DNA from: Rhizobiales bacterium NRL2
GTDB lineage: Bacteria > Pseudomonadota > Alphaproteobacteria > Minwuiales > Minwuiaceae
DNA: 64,000 nucleotides
Direction: 5' to 3'
Assembly (NCBI GenBank): GCA_001664005.1
Contig: CP016093.1
Coordinates: 4,517,031-4,581,030 of the forward strand
This document shows, one piece after another, positions 18,045-31,158 of this stretch. The position numbers were made by a program, and so were the translations under genes. Every line of letters starts with the position of its first letter. Within the stretch, counting starts at the first letter, position 1. The notes under the pieces are model-generated. The model was not told the origin of the DNA and did no database searches. It worked only from the letters and a program-made list of their open reading frames with translations.

Positions 18045-18614
18045 ATGCTGAGAGGCCGGAACAAGAAATATCAGACCAGCGCGGAACGCAACCGCCCCAT
18101 CGAGCGGTTCTGCGATCGCGAGGAATGCGAGGCCGAAGGCGCCTTCCGGGCCCCGAAATCGCGCAATCCGGCCGACGGCTATCACCATTTCTGCCTCGAC
18201 CACGTGCGCGAGTACAACAAGTCCTGGAACTACTTCGAGGGCATGAGCGAGGTGGAGGTGGAGAACTTCCAGCGGTCCGTGCACTGGGCGCACCGGCCGA
18301 CATGGAAGCTGGGCGAGCGCGTCTCGCGGCGCTTCCACCCGGACGATCTGCGCGACCCGTTCGGCCTCTACGACCATCCGGAGACGCCGCCGGAGCCACG
18401 CCCAAAGCCGGAGAAGCGCTTCACGGCGGCGCAGCGCCGCGCGTTCAACGTATTGCAGATCGAACCGACCGACGACTTGCGTGAGGTCAAGCTTCGTTAT
18501 AAGCAACTCGCCAAACGCTTTCATCCTGATGCCAATGGCGGCGATCGCGGCTATGAGGATCGGTTGAAGCACATCAACGAAGCCTATGGCGTGCTGAGCG
18601 CCAGTCTTGGCTGA
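18045..18614 (+). CDS. J-domain protein
   Basis: A 189-residue protein with a C-terminal DnaJ domain from about residue 130, including YKQLAKRFHPDANGGDRGYE, where HPD is the Hsp70-stimulating tripeptide. The N-terminal part holds CDREECEAEGAFRAPKS and YHHFCLDHVREYNKSW, a region typical of this alphaproteobacterial family with cysteine and histidine residues that might bind metal. I prefer the ATG at 18045 to a TTG at 18009. It should work with DnaK, but its client is not known. It lies between bolA (divergent) and cobS (37 bases downstream). Confidence 0.85.
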   Translation: MLRGRNKKYQTSAERNRPIERFCDREECEAEGAFRAPKSRNPADGYHHFCLDHVREYNKSWNYFEGMSEVEVENFQRSVHWAHRPTWKLGERVSRRFHPDDLRDPFGLYDHPETPPEPRPKPEKRFTAAQRRAFNVLQIEPTDDLREVKLRYKQLAKRFHPDANGGDRGYEDRLKHINEAYGVLSASLG

Positions 18615-18650
18615 CGGACCTACTTCCCGTTCCACGATCAGGGATTACGC

Positions 18651-19655
18651 ATGACCTCCACCGACTATGCCGCCGACCTGCCGACGCTGCCCCAGGGGCT
18701 CCCGGACATGACCGTTTCCGTGCGGCAGGCGTTCGGAATCGATAGCGACATGGAAGTGCCGGCGTTCTCGGAGTCCACCGACCGCGTGCCGCAGTTGGAT
18801 CCCGCCTACCTGTTCGACCATGACACCACGCTGGCCATTCTGGCCGGCTTCAAGCACAACCGCCGCGTCATGATCCAGGGCTTCCACGGCACCGGGAAGT
18901 CGACCCATGTGGAACAGGTGGCCGCACGCCTGAACTGGCCCTGCGTGCGCGTCAACCTGGACAGCCACATCAGCCGTATCGACCTGGTCGGCAAGGACGC
19001 CATCGTCCTGCGCGACGGCCAGCAGGTGACCGAGTTCCGTGACGGAATCCTGCCCTGGGCGCTGCAGAACCCCGTCGCCATGGTGTTCGACGAGTACGAC
19101 GCCGGCCGGCCGGACGTGATGTTCGTGATCCAGCGCGTGCTGGAGCATGACGGCAAGCTGACCCTGCTGGACCAGAACCGCGTGCTGAAGCCGCACAGCT
19201 GCTTCCGGCTGTTCTCGACCACCAACACCATCGGACTGGGCGACACCACCGGCCTCTATCACGGCACCCAGCAGATCAACCAGGGCCAGATGGACCGCTG
19301 GAACATCGTCACCACGCTGAACTACCTGGAGCATGACGCCGAGTGCGACATCGTGCTGGCCAAGGCGCCGGCCTACGACACCGCCGAGGGCAAGAAGGCC
19401 ATCAGCGCCATGGTCAACGTCGCCGACCTGACCCGAGCGGGCTTCGTCAACGGCGACATCTCCACGGTCATGTCGCCGCGCACGGTGATCACCTGGGCGG
19501 AGAACGCCGAGATCTTCGGCGATATCGGCTTCGCCTTCCGCGTCACCTTCCTCAACAAGTGCGACGAGATGGAACGCCCCGTCGTTGCCGAGTACTACCA
19601 GCGCTGCATGGGCAAGGACCTGCCGGAATCCGCCGCCAGCGTCACGGTGAACTGA
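18651..19655 (+). CDS. cobS: cobaltochelatase subunit CobS (AAA+ ATPase)
   Basis: A 334-residue AAA+ ATPase. With CobT it drives CobN to insert cobalt into hydrogenobyrinic acid a,c-diamide in aerobic cobalamin synthesis. Seen are the Walker A motif [13 protein letters not shown] near residue 78, the Walker B region [16 protein letters not shown] near 145, [20 protein letters not shown] and the arginine-bearing [12 protein letters not shown]. The length is standard. cobT starts seven bases after the stop, so the pair is one transcript. No cobN is in the window. Such cobS genes beside cobT and bolA are common in this class. Confidence 0.95.
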   Translation: MTSTDYAADLPTLPQGLPDMTVSVRQAFGIDSDMEVPAFSESTDRVPQLDPAYLFDHDTTLAILAGFKHNRRVMIQGFHGTGKSTHVEQVAARLNWPCVRVNLDSHISRIDLVGKDAIVLRDGQQVTEFRDGILPWALQNPVAMVFDEYDAGRPDVMFVIQRVLEHDGKLTLLDQNRVLKPHSCFRLFSTTNTIGLGDTTGLYHGTQQINQGQMDRWNIVTTLNYLEHDAECDIVLAKAPAYDTAEGKKAISAMVNVADLTRAGFVNGDISTVMSPRTVITWAENAEIFGDIGFAFRVTFLNKCDEMERPVVAEYYQRCMGKDLPESAASVTVN

Positions 19656-19662
19656 GGCAGGC

Positions 19663-21546
19663 TTGAGCAAGGGCAAGGAACCACCGACCGAACCGTTCAA
19701 GCGCGCCGTCGCCGCCGCGCTGCGCGCCGTCGCCGAGGAGCGGGACGCGGAGGTCACCTATGGTCCGGAGACGCCCGCCCTCCGGGGCAAGCGCGTGCGC
19801 CTGCCCGTGCCCAGTCGCCGCATGGAAAAGGCCGAGCTGGCCCAGATCCGCGGCGCCGCCGACGCCTTCGCGCTGAAGCTGAAACATCACGATGCCAAGG
19901 TGCACCGGCGCAACCTGCCCCAGGGCGGCACCGCGCGCGCGATCTACGAGAGCATCGAGCAGGCCCGCGTCGAGGCGATCGGCGCGAAACGCATGTCTGG
20001 CGTGGCGGAAAACCTGAACGCCGCGCTGGAGGAGCGCTGCCGCGTGCGCGGCTACGGCCGTCTGCGCGACCAGTCCGAGGCCCCGCTCTCCGAGGCGGTG
20101 GGCTTCATGCTGCGTGAGGCGCTGGGTGTCCAGCCCCTGCCCGACGATGCGCGCAACGTGCTCGACCTGTGGCGCGACGAGCTGATGGAGAAGGCCGGCG
20201 GCGACGTCTCCGAGCTTCTCGACAATCTCGACGACCAGGAAGGCTTCGCCAGGGCCGCGCGGCAGCTGATCCGCGATCTCGGCTACATGGAGGACGAGCC
20301 CGCCGAAGGCGAGGAGGACGATCAGGACTCCGAAGAGGACAACAGCGAACAGCAGCAGCAGTCGGAGCAGGAAAGCGAAGACGGCAGCGATCAGGCCTCC
20401 GAGCCCCAGTCCGCCGAGCAGGGCGACGGCGACGAGGGCGCCGACGAGCAGGGCGAGCAGGTCCAGGCCGCCGGCGAGGACGAGATGGAGGGCGACGGCG
20501 AGGAGGCCGGCAAGGGCAAGCGCCCGGTCTATCCGGACGATTTCGCCAACGACCCCGAGCGCAAGCAGTACCGCCCCTTCACCACCGCCTTCGACGAGGT
20601 GATCGAGGCCACCGACCTCTGCGACGCCGAGGAACTCAGCCGTCTGCGCGGCCAGCTCGACCAGCAGCTCCACAGCCTGCAGACGGTCGTCGCCAAGCTG
20701 GCCAACCGCCTGCAGCGCCGCCTGATGGCGAAGCAGAACCGCTCCTGGGAGTTCGACCTGGAGGACGGCTATCTCGACACCTCGCGGCTGGCCCGCGTGG
20801 TCGCCAACCCGGTCCTGCCGCTGAGCTACAAGATGGAGCGGGACATGGATTTCCGCGACACGGTGGTGACCCTGCTGATCGACAATTCCGGCTCCATGCG
20901 CGGCCGCCCGATCACGGTCGCGGCCATGTGCGGCGACATCCTGGCGCGCACGCTGGAGCGCTGCGCGGTGAAGGTCGAGATCCTGGGCTTCACCACGCGC
21001 GCCTGGAAGGGCGGGCAGTCGCGGGAAAGCTGGCTGGCGGCCGGCAAGCCGCCCAACCCGGGCCGGCTGAACGACCTGCGCCACATCGTCTACAAGCCGG
21101 CCGACGCGCCCATGCGACGGGCGCGCAAGAACCTCGGCCTGATGCTGCGCGAGGGGCTGCTGAAGGAGAACATCGACGGCGAGGCGCTTGGCTGGGCGCA
21201 TGACCGCCTGATGGCGCGGCCGGAGCAGCGGCGCATCCTGATGGTCATCTCCGACGGCGCCCCGGTCGACGATTCCACGCTTTCGGTGAACGCAGGCAAC
21301 TACCTCGACCGCCACCTGCGCCAGAGCATCGAATGGATCGAGAAGAACTCGCCGGTCGAACTCATCGCCATCGGCATCGGCCATGACGTGACCCGCTACT
21401 ATCGCCGGGCCGTCACCATCGTCGACGCCGAGCAGCTCGGCGGCGCGATGATGGAGAAGCTGGCGGAACTGTTCGATGACGACACGGGGGCCGCAAACCC
21501 GCAGCCCCGCCGCCGGCGCAGGACCACGGGCGCGCTGGTTTCCTGA
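19663..21546 (+). CDS. cobT: cobaltochelatase subunit CobT
   Basis: A 627-residue partner of CobS in the cobalt-insertion complex. Residues 1-200 are the conserved N-terminal domain ([20 protein letters not shown]). A long acidic, low-complexity stretch of E, D, Q and S fills about 205-290. The C-terminal VWA-type domain starts near 400, with the metal-site motif [13 protein letters not shown] and later [13 protein letters not shown]. The start is a TTG at 19663 preceded by GAGGCAGG, seven bases after cobS. CobT is believed to bridge the ATPase ring and CobN through the VWA domain. Confidence 0.95.
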   Translation: MSKGKEPPTEPFKRAVAAALRAVAEERDAEVTYGPETPALRGKRVRLPVPSRRMEKAELAQIRGAADAFALKLKHHDAKVHRRNLPQGGTARAIYESIEQARVEAIGAKRMSGVAENLNAALEERCRVRGYGRLRDQSEAPLSEAVGFMLREALGVQPLPDDARNVLDLWRDELMEKAGGDVSELLDNLDDQEGFARAARQLIRDLGYMEDEPAEGEEDDQDSEEDNSEQQQQSEQESEDGSDQASEPQSAEQGDGDEGADEQGEQVQAAGEDEMEGDGEEAGKGKRPVYPDDFANDPERKQYRPFTTAFDEVIEATDLCDAEELSRLRGQLDQQLHSLQTVVAKLANRLQRRLMAKQNRSWEFDLEDGYLDTSRLARVVANPVLPLSYKMERDMDFRDTVVTLLIDNSGSMRGRPITVAAMCGDILARTLERCAVKVEILGFTTRAWKGGQSRESWLAAGKPPNPGRLNDLRHIVYKPADAPMRRARKNLGLMLREGLLKENIDGEALGWAHDRLMARPEQRRILMVISDGAPVDDSTLSVNAGNYLDRHLRQSIEWIEKNSPVELIAIGIGHDVTRYYRRAVTIVDAEQLGGAMMEKLAELFDDDTGAANPQPRRRRRTTGALVS

Positions 21547-21639
21547 CACCGCGCCGGCGCGCGCTTTGCGCTTCGGCTCCCGCGGCCCCATATATCCCCC
21601 CGACACGTCTGTCGAAGAACGAGAACGGGGGAATCCGCC

Positions 21640-21783
21640 ATGTACATCTCGCCCACGCTTGTCGAAGGTCTGATCGCCCTGATCGGCGGCATCGCCATCC
21701 TGATCGCGCCCAGGCTGCTCAACTACATCGTCGCCGCCTATCTGATCATCGTCGGCGCAGTGACGCTGATCGGTCTCACCTGA
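21640..21783 (+). CDS. DUF3096 small membrane protein
   Basis: A 47-residue protein that is almost wholly hydrophobic, starting MYISPTLVEGLIALIGGIAI and continuing LLNYIVAAYLIIVGAVTLIG. This matches DUF3096, a family of tiny two-segment membrane proteins of unknown role. The ATG at 21640 is preceded by GGGGGAATCCGCC. It is the last plus-strand gene before the convergent ATP synthase operon, about 94 bases after cobT. Confidence 0.85.
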   Translation: MYISPTLVEGLIALIGGIAILIAPRLLNYIVAAYLIIVGAVTLIGLT

Positions 21784-21805
21784 CCGCCCGGCCAGGGGCC
21801 GAAAC

Positions 21806-21836
21806 GAAAAGGGGCCCGGCGCGAACGCCGGACCCC
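21806..21836 (-). terminator. rho-independent terminator of the atp operon
   Basis: Just downstream of atpC on the minus strand, GGGGTCCGGCG and CGCCGGGCCCC form a long GC stem with a four- to five-base loop, and TTTTC follows. Position and shape fit an intrinsic terminator for atpHAGDC. The T tract is short. Confidence 0.75.
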
Positions 21837-21862
21837 GGATCGGTTGCAGAAGACGCGGAGCG

Positions 21863-22294
21863 TCAGGGGATCATGGTCGTGTCGCTGCCGAGGACGCCCT
21901 TGATGTCCTCCAGCTGCGACAGTTTCTCCTCGATCGCCGTGCGCTTCTCCTCGTCGTCGCCGGCATCCTCAAGATCCTCGCGCGCGTTCTGGATTTCCTG
22001 ATCCAGGTGATCGCGGCTGAGATCCTCCAGCGGGATCGCCGTCTCGGCCAGGACGGTGAAGCTGTCCAGCGCCACTTCGGCAAAGCCGCCCGCGACGAAA
22101 TAGCGGGCGGAAGGCGCCCCACCGTCGTCCTCGTAGATCTCCAGCGCGCCAGGGCGCAGCGTCGACACCAGCGGCATATGGCCGGGCATCACAGCGAAAT
22201 TGCCCTCGGTGCCGGGTACCACCACCATCTCGGCCTCGACCGTGGCGAGCAGCCGCTCGGGCGAAACCAGCTCGAAGTTGATCTTGTCGGCCAC
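21863..22294 (-). CDS. atpC: F1 ATP synthase epsilon subunit
   Basis: A 143-residue subunit of the central stalk. The beta-sandwich domain shows NFELVSPERLLATVEAEMVV, VPGTEGNFAVMPGHMPLVST, and YFVAGGFAEVALDSFTVLAE. A helical C-terminal part (DLSRDHLDQEIQNAREDLED) follows and in this subunit can inhibit ATP hydrolysis. It is the last gene of the atpHAGDC operon, 55 bases after atpD, and is followed by the terminator. Confidence 0.95.
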   Translation of the reverse strand: MADKINFELVSPERLLATVEAEMVVVPGTEGNFAVMPGHMPLVSTLRPGALEIYEDDGGAPSARYFVAGGFAEVALDSFTVLAETAIPLEDLSRDHLDQEIQNAREDLEDAGDDEEKRTAIEEKLSQLEDIKGVLGSDTTMIP

Positions 22295-22349
22295 TGTCTA
22301 CGCTCCCTGATCGGATGGCGACGGACGCTGCACGGGCAGGACCTCTGTC

Positions 22350-23810
<1,461 letters not shown>

Positions 23811-23824
23811 CTAACCCTTATCCG

Positions 23825-24706
23825 CTACAGCGCCTCGGCGCCGGAGATGATTTCAATAAGCTCGTTCGTGATCGCCGCCTGGCGCTGCCGGTTGTACTCC
23901 AGCGTCAGCCTGTCGATCATGTCGCCCGCATTGCGCGTGGCGTTGTCCATCGCGGTCATCCGCGCGCCCTGTTCGGAGGCCGCGTTCTCCAGCAGACCGC
24001 GGAAGATCTGCACCGAGATGTTGCGCGGCAGCAGCTCGCGCAGGATCTGGTCCTCGTCGGGCTCGTAGGTGTAGACCGCGCCTTCGAGATCGGGCGGCTC
24101 GACATCGCCGGAAACCTGGGCGGGGATGAGCCGCAGCACCGTCGGCTCCTGCGTCAGCACGGAGACGAACTTCGAGAAGATCAGGTGACAGACGTCGAAC
24201 TCGTCGTTCTCGAACATCTTCAGCAGGCGCTGGCCGATCGGGCTGGCGTGCTCGAAGCCGACATTGCGTACGCCCGCGAGTTCGATCGTGTCGATGATCT
24301 TCCGGCCGTGCATGCGGCGCAGCGCGTCGCGGCCCTTGCGGCCCACGCAGAGGATCTGCACGTCCTTGCCGGCTTCTTCGAGCTCGGCGATCTTGGCGCG
24401 GGCGCGCTTGGCGATGTTGGCGTTGAAGCCGCCGCAGAGACCGCGTTCGGCGGTGGCGACGACGATCAGGTGACGCTGGTCGGCGCCCGTGCCTGCCAGC
24501 AGCGGCGGTGCGTCGTCGCGGCCTTCCATGCCGGAGGCGAGCGTGCCGATGACACGCTCCATCCGCTCGGCATAGGGCCGGGAGGCTTCGACCGAGTCCT
24601 GCGCGCGGCGCAGTTTCGCCGCGGCGACCATGTTCATCGCCTTGGTGATCTTCTGCGTCGACTTGACCGACGTGATGCGGCCGCGCAGCGCTTTCAGATT
24701 GGCCAT
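23825..24706 (-). CDS. atpG: F1 ATP synthase gamma subunit
   Basis: A 293-residue rotor shaft of F1. The N-terminal helix starts MANLKALRGRITSVKSTQKI and the conserved TAERGLCGGFNANIAKRAR follows near residue 90. The C-terminal helix carries RMTAMDNATRNAGDMID and YNRQRQAAITNELIEIISGA. The length is standard. It is the third gene of atpHAGDC, 25 bases after atpA and about 50 before atpD. Confidence 0.97.
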   Translation of the reverse strand: MANLKALRGRITSVKSTQKITKAMNMVAAAKLRRAQDSVEASRPYAERMERVIGTLASGMEGRDDAPPLLAGTGADQRHLIVVATAERGLCGGFNANIAKRARAKIAELEEAGKDVQILCVGRKGRDALRRMHGRKIIDTIELAGVRNVGFEHASPIGQRLLKMFENDEFDVCHLIFSKFVSVLTQEPTVLRLIPAQVSGDVEPPDLEGAVYTYEPDEDQILRELLPRNISVQIFRGLLENAASEQGARMTAMDNATRNAGDMIDRLTLEYNRQRQAAITNELIEIISGAEAL

Positions 24707-24731
24707 GGGCTTGTCGCTCCGGCTTTACTGT

Positions 24732-26262
<1,531 letters not shown>

Positions 26263-26266
<4 letters not shown>

Positions 26267-26823
26267 CCAACCCCTTTCATCGACAACCGTAGACTGTTGA
26301 GTTTCGTGGCCAGCGAGTAGTCGACCATGCGGGAGCCGACCCGGACGACCATGCCGCCGAGCAGCCCCTCGTCCACGCTGGTTTCAATGTTGACGTCCCG
26401 TCCCACCGCCTGCTTCAGCGTATCGGACAGCTTCTGGCGCTGCTCCTCGCTCAGCGGCTGGGCCGAGGTGACCGAGGCCGAAACCTCGCCCCGGTGCCGG
26501 GCCAGAAGCTCGTTGTAGGCGCGGATCATGCCCGGCAGCGCGAACAGCCGGCGGTTCTGCGCCACCACGCCGACGAAATTCCTGACCGTCTGGCCAGCGC
26601 CGGCCGCCTCGAGAACGGCGTCCATCGCCCTGGCCTGATCCTGGCGGCTGATGACGGGCGACCGCACCACTTTCACCAGATCCGCGCTCTCTTCGAGAAG
26701 GCTCGTGATCGTCTGCAGGTCGCGCTGTACGTCGTCCAGCGCATTCTGTTCTTCCGCGAGATCGAACAGAGCCGTCGCGTATCGTCCGGCGATGCCGGCT
26801 GTAATCGATTTATCGGCAGCCAA
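26263..26823 (-). CDS. atpH: F1 ATP synthase delta subunit
   Basis: A 186-residue peripheral-stalk subunit (OSCP) that links F1 to the b subunits. Typical stretches are [40 protein letters not shown] and a C-terminal part with [21 protein letters not shown] place the start at a TTG at 26823 ([18 protein letters not shown]), with GGGGACGGA just upstream. The frame is open further but loses resemblance. It opens the atpHAGDC operon. The membrane-part genes (atpB, E, F) are not in the window, as usual in alphaproteobacteria. Confidence 0.93.
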
Positions 26824-27043
26824 AAAATCCGTCCCCGAAGGTGAGTGCCCTGCCCGACGTTCTCTAGCGTCTTCGCTTCGGGAACAGCCGGGCCTCCAAC
26901 GCTCAGACAAAGCGGTCACAGCGCGGTGCCCCCTGCATCGCGTGCAACCCGGCGGCTTCTAGCATGCGCTCTTTCAGAACGGCAATCCCCCCCATTGCGG
27001 CATTGTGTCCATTGCGGCGCCGGGGGCCGCCAGGTCCCGGAAA

Positions 27044-29262
27044 TCAAAGGAAACTGTGGGGGTCCACGTCGATGACGAGACGTGCGGCGGCGGGCAGCTT
27101 CACGTCCTTCAGCCACTGGCGGACATAGGGCTGCAGGGCCCGGCCGGAACGGCTGGAGACGAGGAACCGGAAACGATGGCGGCCGCGCACCACGGCGATC
27201 GGCGCCGGCGCTGGACCCAGCACGCGGATGTCGCTGTCGCCCGCCCCCGGCACCGCGCGGGCCAGCATGGCCGCCAGGTCGCGCGCCTGGGCGTGTTCCG
27301 GCGCCGAGAGCACCAGGGCCACCAGCCGGCCGAAGGGCGGCATCCCCGCCGCGCGGCGCGAATCGAGTTCGCGCTCGACGAAGGCGTCCGTGTCGTGGCG
27401 CGCCAGCGCCTGGAGGACCGGCGATTCGCTCTGGTGGGTCTGCACCAGCACCCGCCCCGGCTTCTCCGCGCGCCCGGCGCGGCCCGCGACCTGATGGAGC
27501 AGCTGGTGCGTGCGCTCGGCAGCGCGCAGGTCCCCGCCCTCCAGGCCAAGGTCGGCGTCGACCACGCCGACAGTGGTCAGTCCCGGGAAATTGTGGCCCT
27601 TGGCGACGATCTGGGTGCCGATCATCAGGTCGATCTCGCCGCGGTTCATCGCCTCGATCAGTTTTTCGGCCTGTTCGGGCCCGCGCACCAGATCCGAGGT
27701 CATCAGCGCCAGCCGCGCCTCCGGAAACAGCGCCGCCGCCTCCTCGGCCAGACGCTCCACGCCCGGCCCGCAGGCCTTCAGGCGGTCCTCCGCGCCACAG
27801 GAAGGACATTCCTTCGGCTTGCGGGTTTCGTAGCCGCAGTGATGGCACTGCAACCGCCCAAGATAGCGGTGTTCGACCAGCCAGGCGGTGCAGTGCGGGC
27901 ACTGCAGGCGGAAGCCGCAGGCGTCGCAGAGCGTCAGCGGCGCATAGCCGCGGCGGTTCAGGAACAGCAGCGCCTGCTCGCCCGCTTCCAGCGATTTACG
28001 GACCGCCTGCTCGAGCGGGGGCGAGATCCAGCGCCCGGGCGGCGGCCGCGCCTCGCGCAGATCGACCAGCGTGATCGCCGGCAGTTCGGCGACGCCGTAG
28101 CGCTGCGGCAGGCGGACATGGGCGTAGCGTCCGTCGCGGACGTTCTTCACCGTCTCCAGGGAAGGCGTGGCCGAAACCAGCACCGCAGGCCGTTCCAGAA
28201 TCGAGGCCCTGAGCACCGCCATGTCGCGGGCGTGATAATGCAGCCCATCCTCCTGCTTGTAGGAAGTATCGTGTTCCTCGTCGACGACGATCAGGCCGAG
28301 ATCGGGAAAGGGCAGGTATAGCGCCGAGCGCGCGCCGACGGCGATCCGGGCCTCGCCGGTGACGATGCGGCGGTAGGCCAGCCGCCGGTCCCGGTCGCTC
28401 AGGCCCGAATGCCACTGCACCGGCGCCGCGCCGAAGCGTTCGGCGAAGCGGCCGACGATCTGCTGGGTGAGCGCGATCTCCGGCAGCAGGACCAGGACCT
28501 GCCGGCCCGCCGCCAGCGTCTCCGCCACCGCCTCGCAATAGACCTCGGTCTTGCCGGCGCCGGTCACGCCCTCCAGCAGAGTGACCGAGAAGCCCTGCCC
28601 CACCGCCCGGCGCAGCGCGTCCGCCGCCTTCTGCTGGTCGGGGTTGAGTTCGGGCCGCCGCGCCGCCGGATCGGGCTGGGCCAGCGGCGGGTCCGCCGCG
28701 CGCTCGAAGGCCTCCAGCGCGCCCTGTTCGGCCAGTCCCTTGACCACCGAGGGGCCGACGCCGGCGATCTCGGCCAGGTCCTTCGCCGTCATGGGCGGCG
28801 CGCCGCCGGCGGCCTCCAGCACGCGCTCGCGCGCCGGGGTCATTCGCTTCGGCGTCCCGCCGGTGGCGCGGTAGACGGTGACCGGCCGGGGCGGCCGGGC
28901 GTGGCCCAGCCGGCGGGTGACCATCGACAGCACGTCGCCCAGCGGCCGGATATAATAGCGTGCAGTGACCGTGAGAAAGCGGCGGAAGGCATCGTCCAGC
29001 GCGGGCAGACCGTCCAGGATCTCGAGCACCGGCTTCAGCTTCGCCGCCGGGACCGGCGCGGCCTCGCCCCCCTCCGGTTCGTCCCAGACGACGCCGGTCA
29101 CCTCGCGCGGACCGAGGGGGACGCGAACCACCGCGCCGGGCGGCGGAACCCGGTCCCCCGGCGCCAGATAGTCATAGGGCTCCCGAACGGCAGCGGCAGC
29201 AAGACCTTGACGCGGGCCGGGCCGGACGCAACAAGTCGGGGGGAGGAACCGGGGTCGGACAT
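27044..29262 (-). CDS. priA: primosomal protein N' PriA (one-base frameshift in this assembly)
   Basis: PriA is a 3'-to-5' helicase that reloads the replisome at stalled forks. The Walker A motif is [15 protein letters not shown], with the box [14 protein letters not shown] downstream. The zinc cysteines lie in [13 protein letters not shown] and [18 protein letters not shown]. The frame open from 29131 lacks the N-terminus. From the ATG at 29262 another frame gives [13 protein letters not shown] and then VKVLLPLPF. One extra base in the C run at 29182-29184 joins the two as [18 protein letters not shown], the expected PriA start. The repaired protein is about 739 residues. priA just upstream of atpHAGDC is an alphaproteobacterial arrangement. 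Confidence 0.93.
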
Positions 29263-29336
29263 GCCGGCCAGTCTATGGCGGCCGGTTCGCGCAGCAAGCC
29301 GCGCAGGGCCCCGCCAGCAAACGCAATGGGTTAAGC

Positions 29337-30011
29337 ATGAAGTTCTTTGTCGACAGCGCGGATGTGGCGGCGATTCGCGAGCTCAACGCGACCGGGCTGG
29401 TGGACGGCGTCACCACCAATCCTTCGCTGATCGCGAAGTCGGGCGCACGCATCCTGGACGTGGTGGCGGAGATCGCCGGCCTGATCGACGGCCCCGTCTC
29501 CGCCGAGGTCACCGCGACCGACCACGAAACCATGCTGAAGGAAGGCCGGAAGCTGGCGAAGATCGCGCCCAACATCGCCGTCAAGGTGCCGCTGACCATG
29601 GACGGGCTGAAGACCTGCAAGGCGCTGAGCGACGACGGCGTCATGGTCAACGTGACGCTGTGCTTCAGCGCCAACCAGGCGCTGCTGGCCGCCAAGGCGG
29701 GCGCGAGCTTCATCTCGCCCTTCGTCGGCCGGCTGGACGATATCGGCCAGGACGGCATGGAGCTGATCTCCGACATCGTCGAGATCTACGAGAACTACGC
29801 CTTCGAGACCGAGGTTCTGGTGGCCTCGATCCGCCACCCCATGCACCTGCTGCAGGCGGCCAAGATCGGCGCCGACGTCGCCACCCTGCCGCCGGACGTG
29901 CTGCACCGGCTGGCGGACCACCCGCTGACCGACAAGGGCCTGAAGGCCTTCCTCGACGACTGGGCGAAAACCGGCCAGTCGATCCTGGACGCCGACACGG
30001 CCGAGGCCTGA
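29337..30011 (+). CDS. fsa: transaldolase / fructose-6-phosphate aldolase family
   Basis: A 224-residue TIM-barrel enzyme of the small transaldolase (TalC/FSA) group. It begins [19 protein letters not shown], followed by [13 protein letters not shown]. The Schiff-base lysine is in NIAVKVPLT near residue 85, followed by [19 protein letters not shown] and [11 protein letters not shown]. It moves a dihydroxyacetone unit between sugar phosphates in the cytoplasmic pentose phosphate pathway. Whether transaldolase or aldolase activity dominates cannot be read from the motifs. It is divergent from priA with a 74-base spacer. The next gene starts three bases after its stop. Confidence 0.93.
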   Translation: MKFFVDSADVAAIRELNATGLVDGVTTNPSLIAKSGARILDVVAEIAGLIDGPVSAEVTATDHETMLKEGRKLAKIAPNIAVKVPLTMDGLKTCKALSDDGVMVNVTLCFSANQALLAAKAGASFISPFVGRLDDIGQDGMELISDIVEIYENYAFETEVLVASIRHPMHLLQAAKIGADVATLPPDVLHRLADHPLTDKGLKAFLDDWAKTGQSILDADTAEA

Positions 30012-30014
30012 ACG

Positions 30015-30740
30015 GTGGCCGCCCGGTGTCCCGGACAGAACCCGCCAGACGGCCCGACCGAGGACGAGGTCGCCGACTTCCTGGCCCGCCATCCCGATTT
30101 CCTGAACCGCCGGCCGGAGCTGCTGCGCCGGCTGGCGCCGCCGTCCCGCTTCGAAGAGGCCCCGGGCGACGGCGCGGAGATCGTCGACATGCAGGGCTTC
30201 ATGGTGACACGCCTGCAGCAGGACCTGGCCCGCACCCGCGACAGCCATGACGAACTGATCCAGTCCGCGCGCTCCAACCTGTCCAGCCAGGCCCTGATCC
30301 ACCAGGCGGTGCTGGCCCTGCTCGACGCCCGCGACTTCGAGGAACTGATCCACACCGTCACCCACGACCTGCCGCTGCTGCTCGATGTGGACGCGTCTTC
30401 GCTCTGCATCGAATCGGATGGCACGCCGGCCTCGCGGACCCAGGGCGTCTACGTCCTGCCCGTGGGCGCCGTCGACCAGGCGCTGGGGCCGGAGCGCCGC
30501 GTGCTGCTGCGCGAGCGGGCCGAGGACACGGAACGGATGTTCGGCCCGGCGGCGGCGCTGGTCCGCTCCGACGCGCTGGTCCGGCTGACGCCGAACAGCC
30601 ACGCCCCGGTGGCGCTGCTGGCGCTGGGCAGCCGGGAGGGGGGCCGCTTCCACCCCGGCCAGGGCACCGAACTGCTCGCCTTCATGGCCGAAGTGCTGGA
30701 AAGATGTCTGCGCAAGTGGTTGAATCTTCCCGCGGCCTGA
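30015..30740 (+). CDS. DUF484 family protein
   Basis: A 241-residue cytoplasmic protein. It has EDEVADFLARHPDFLNRRPEL at the N-terminus, then the predicted coiled coil around residues 60-95 (MVTRLQQDLARTRDSHDEL), then a GAF-like second half including LLLDVDASSLCIES and LLALGSREGGRFHPGQGTEL. This is DUF484, often found immediately before xerC; its function is unknown. The start is a GTG at 30015, three bases after the transaldolase stop, so translation may be coupled. Here a RidA gene separates it from xerC. Confidence 0.9.
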   Translation: MAARCPGQNPPDGPTEDEVADFLARHPDFLNRRPELLRRLAPPSRFEEAPGDGAEIVDMQGFMVTRLQQDLARTRDSHDELIQSARSNLSSQALIHQAVLALLDARDFEELIHTVTHDLPLLLDVDASSLCIESDGTPASRTQGVYVLPVGAVDQALGPERRVLLRERAEDTERMFGPAAALVRSDALVRLTPNSHAPVALLALGSREGGRFHPGQGTELLAFMAEVLERCLRKWLNLPAA

Positions 30741-30762
30741 ACCGCCGGCGAGGGAGAACGCA

Positions 30763-31158
30763 ATGAAACCCGAAATGATCGTGCCCGACGGACAGGGCTG
30801 GGCGCCGAAGCACTTCCACATGGCCCCTGCGACGCGCGCGAAGGGCATGATCTGGATGTCCGGCGTGGTCGCCAACCAGAGCGAGGCGGGCGACGGCGCC
30901 ATGGAGGCCGCGATCGAGCAGGCCTTCGAGACCATTGGCCAGACGCTCGCCGCGGCGGGCAGCGACTGGGAACACGTGGTCGACATCACCTCCTACCACA
31001 CCGATCTGGACGGCCAGATGAAGACCTTTATGGCGGTCAAGGACCGCTATCTGAAGGGGCCGGACTACCCGGCCTGGACGGCGATCTCGATCACCGCGCT
31101 GGCCATCCCGACGGGCGTCGTGGAGATCAAGGTCACCGCCGTCGAGAAGGACGGGTGA
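30763..31158 (+). CDS. RidA family protein
   Basis: A 131-residue YjgF/YER057c/UK114-family protein. Typical RidA proteins hydrolyse reactive imines from PLP-enzyme reactions and assemble as trimers in the cytoplasm. Seen are GMIWMSGVVANQS, AIEQAFETIGQTLAAAGSDW, VVDITSYHTDLDGQM and the C-terminal AWTAISITALAIPTGVVEIK. The family arginine normally found just before the last motif is not obvious (YPAWTAI), so this may be a non-deaminase subgroup. A GGCGAGGGAGAACGCA stretch precedes the ATG. The stop overlaps the xerC start. Confidence 0.88.
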   Translation: MKPEMIVPDGQGWAPKHFHMAPATRAKGMIWMSGVVANQSEAGDGAMEAAIEQAFETIGQTLAAAGSDWEHVVDITSYHTDLDGQMKTFMAVKDRYLKGPDYPAWTAISITALAIPTGVVEIKVTAVEKDG

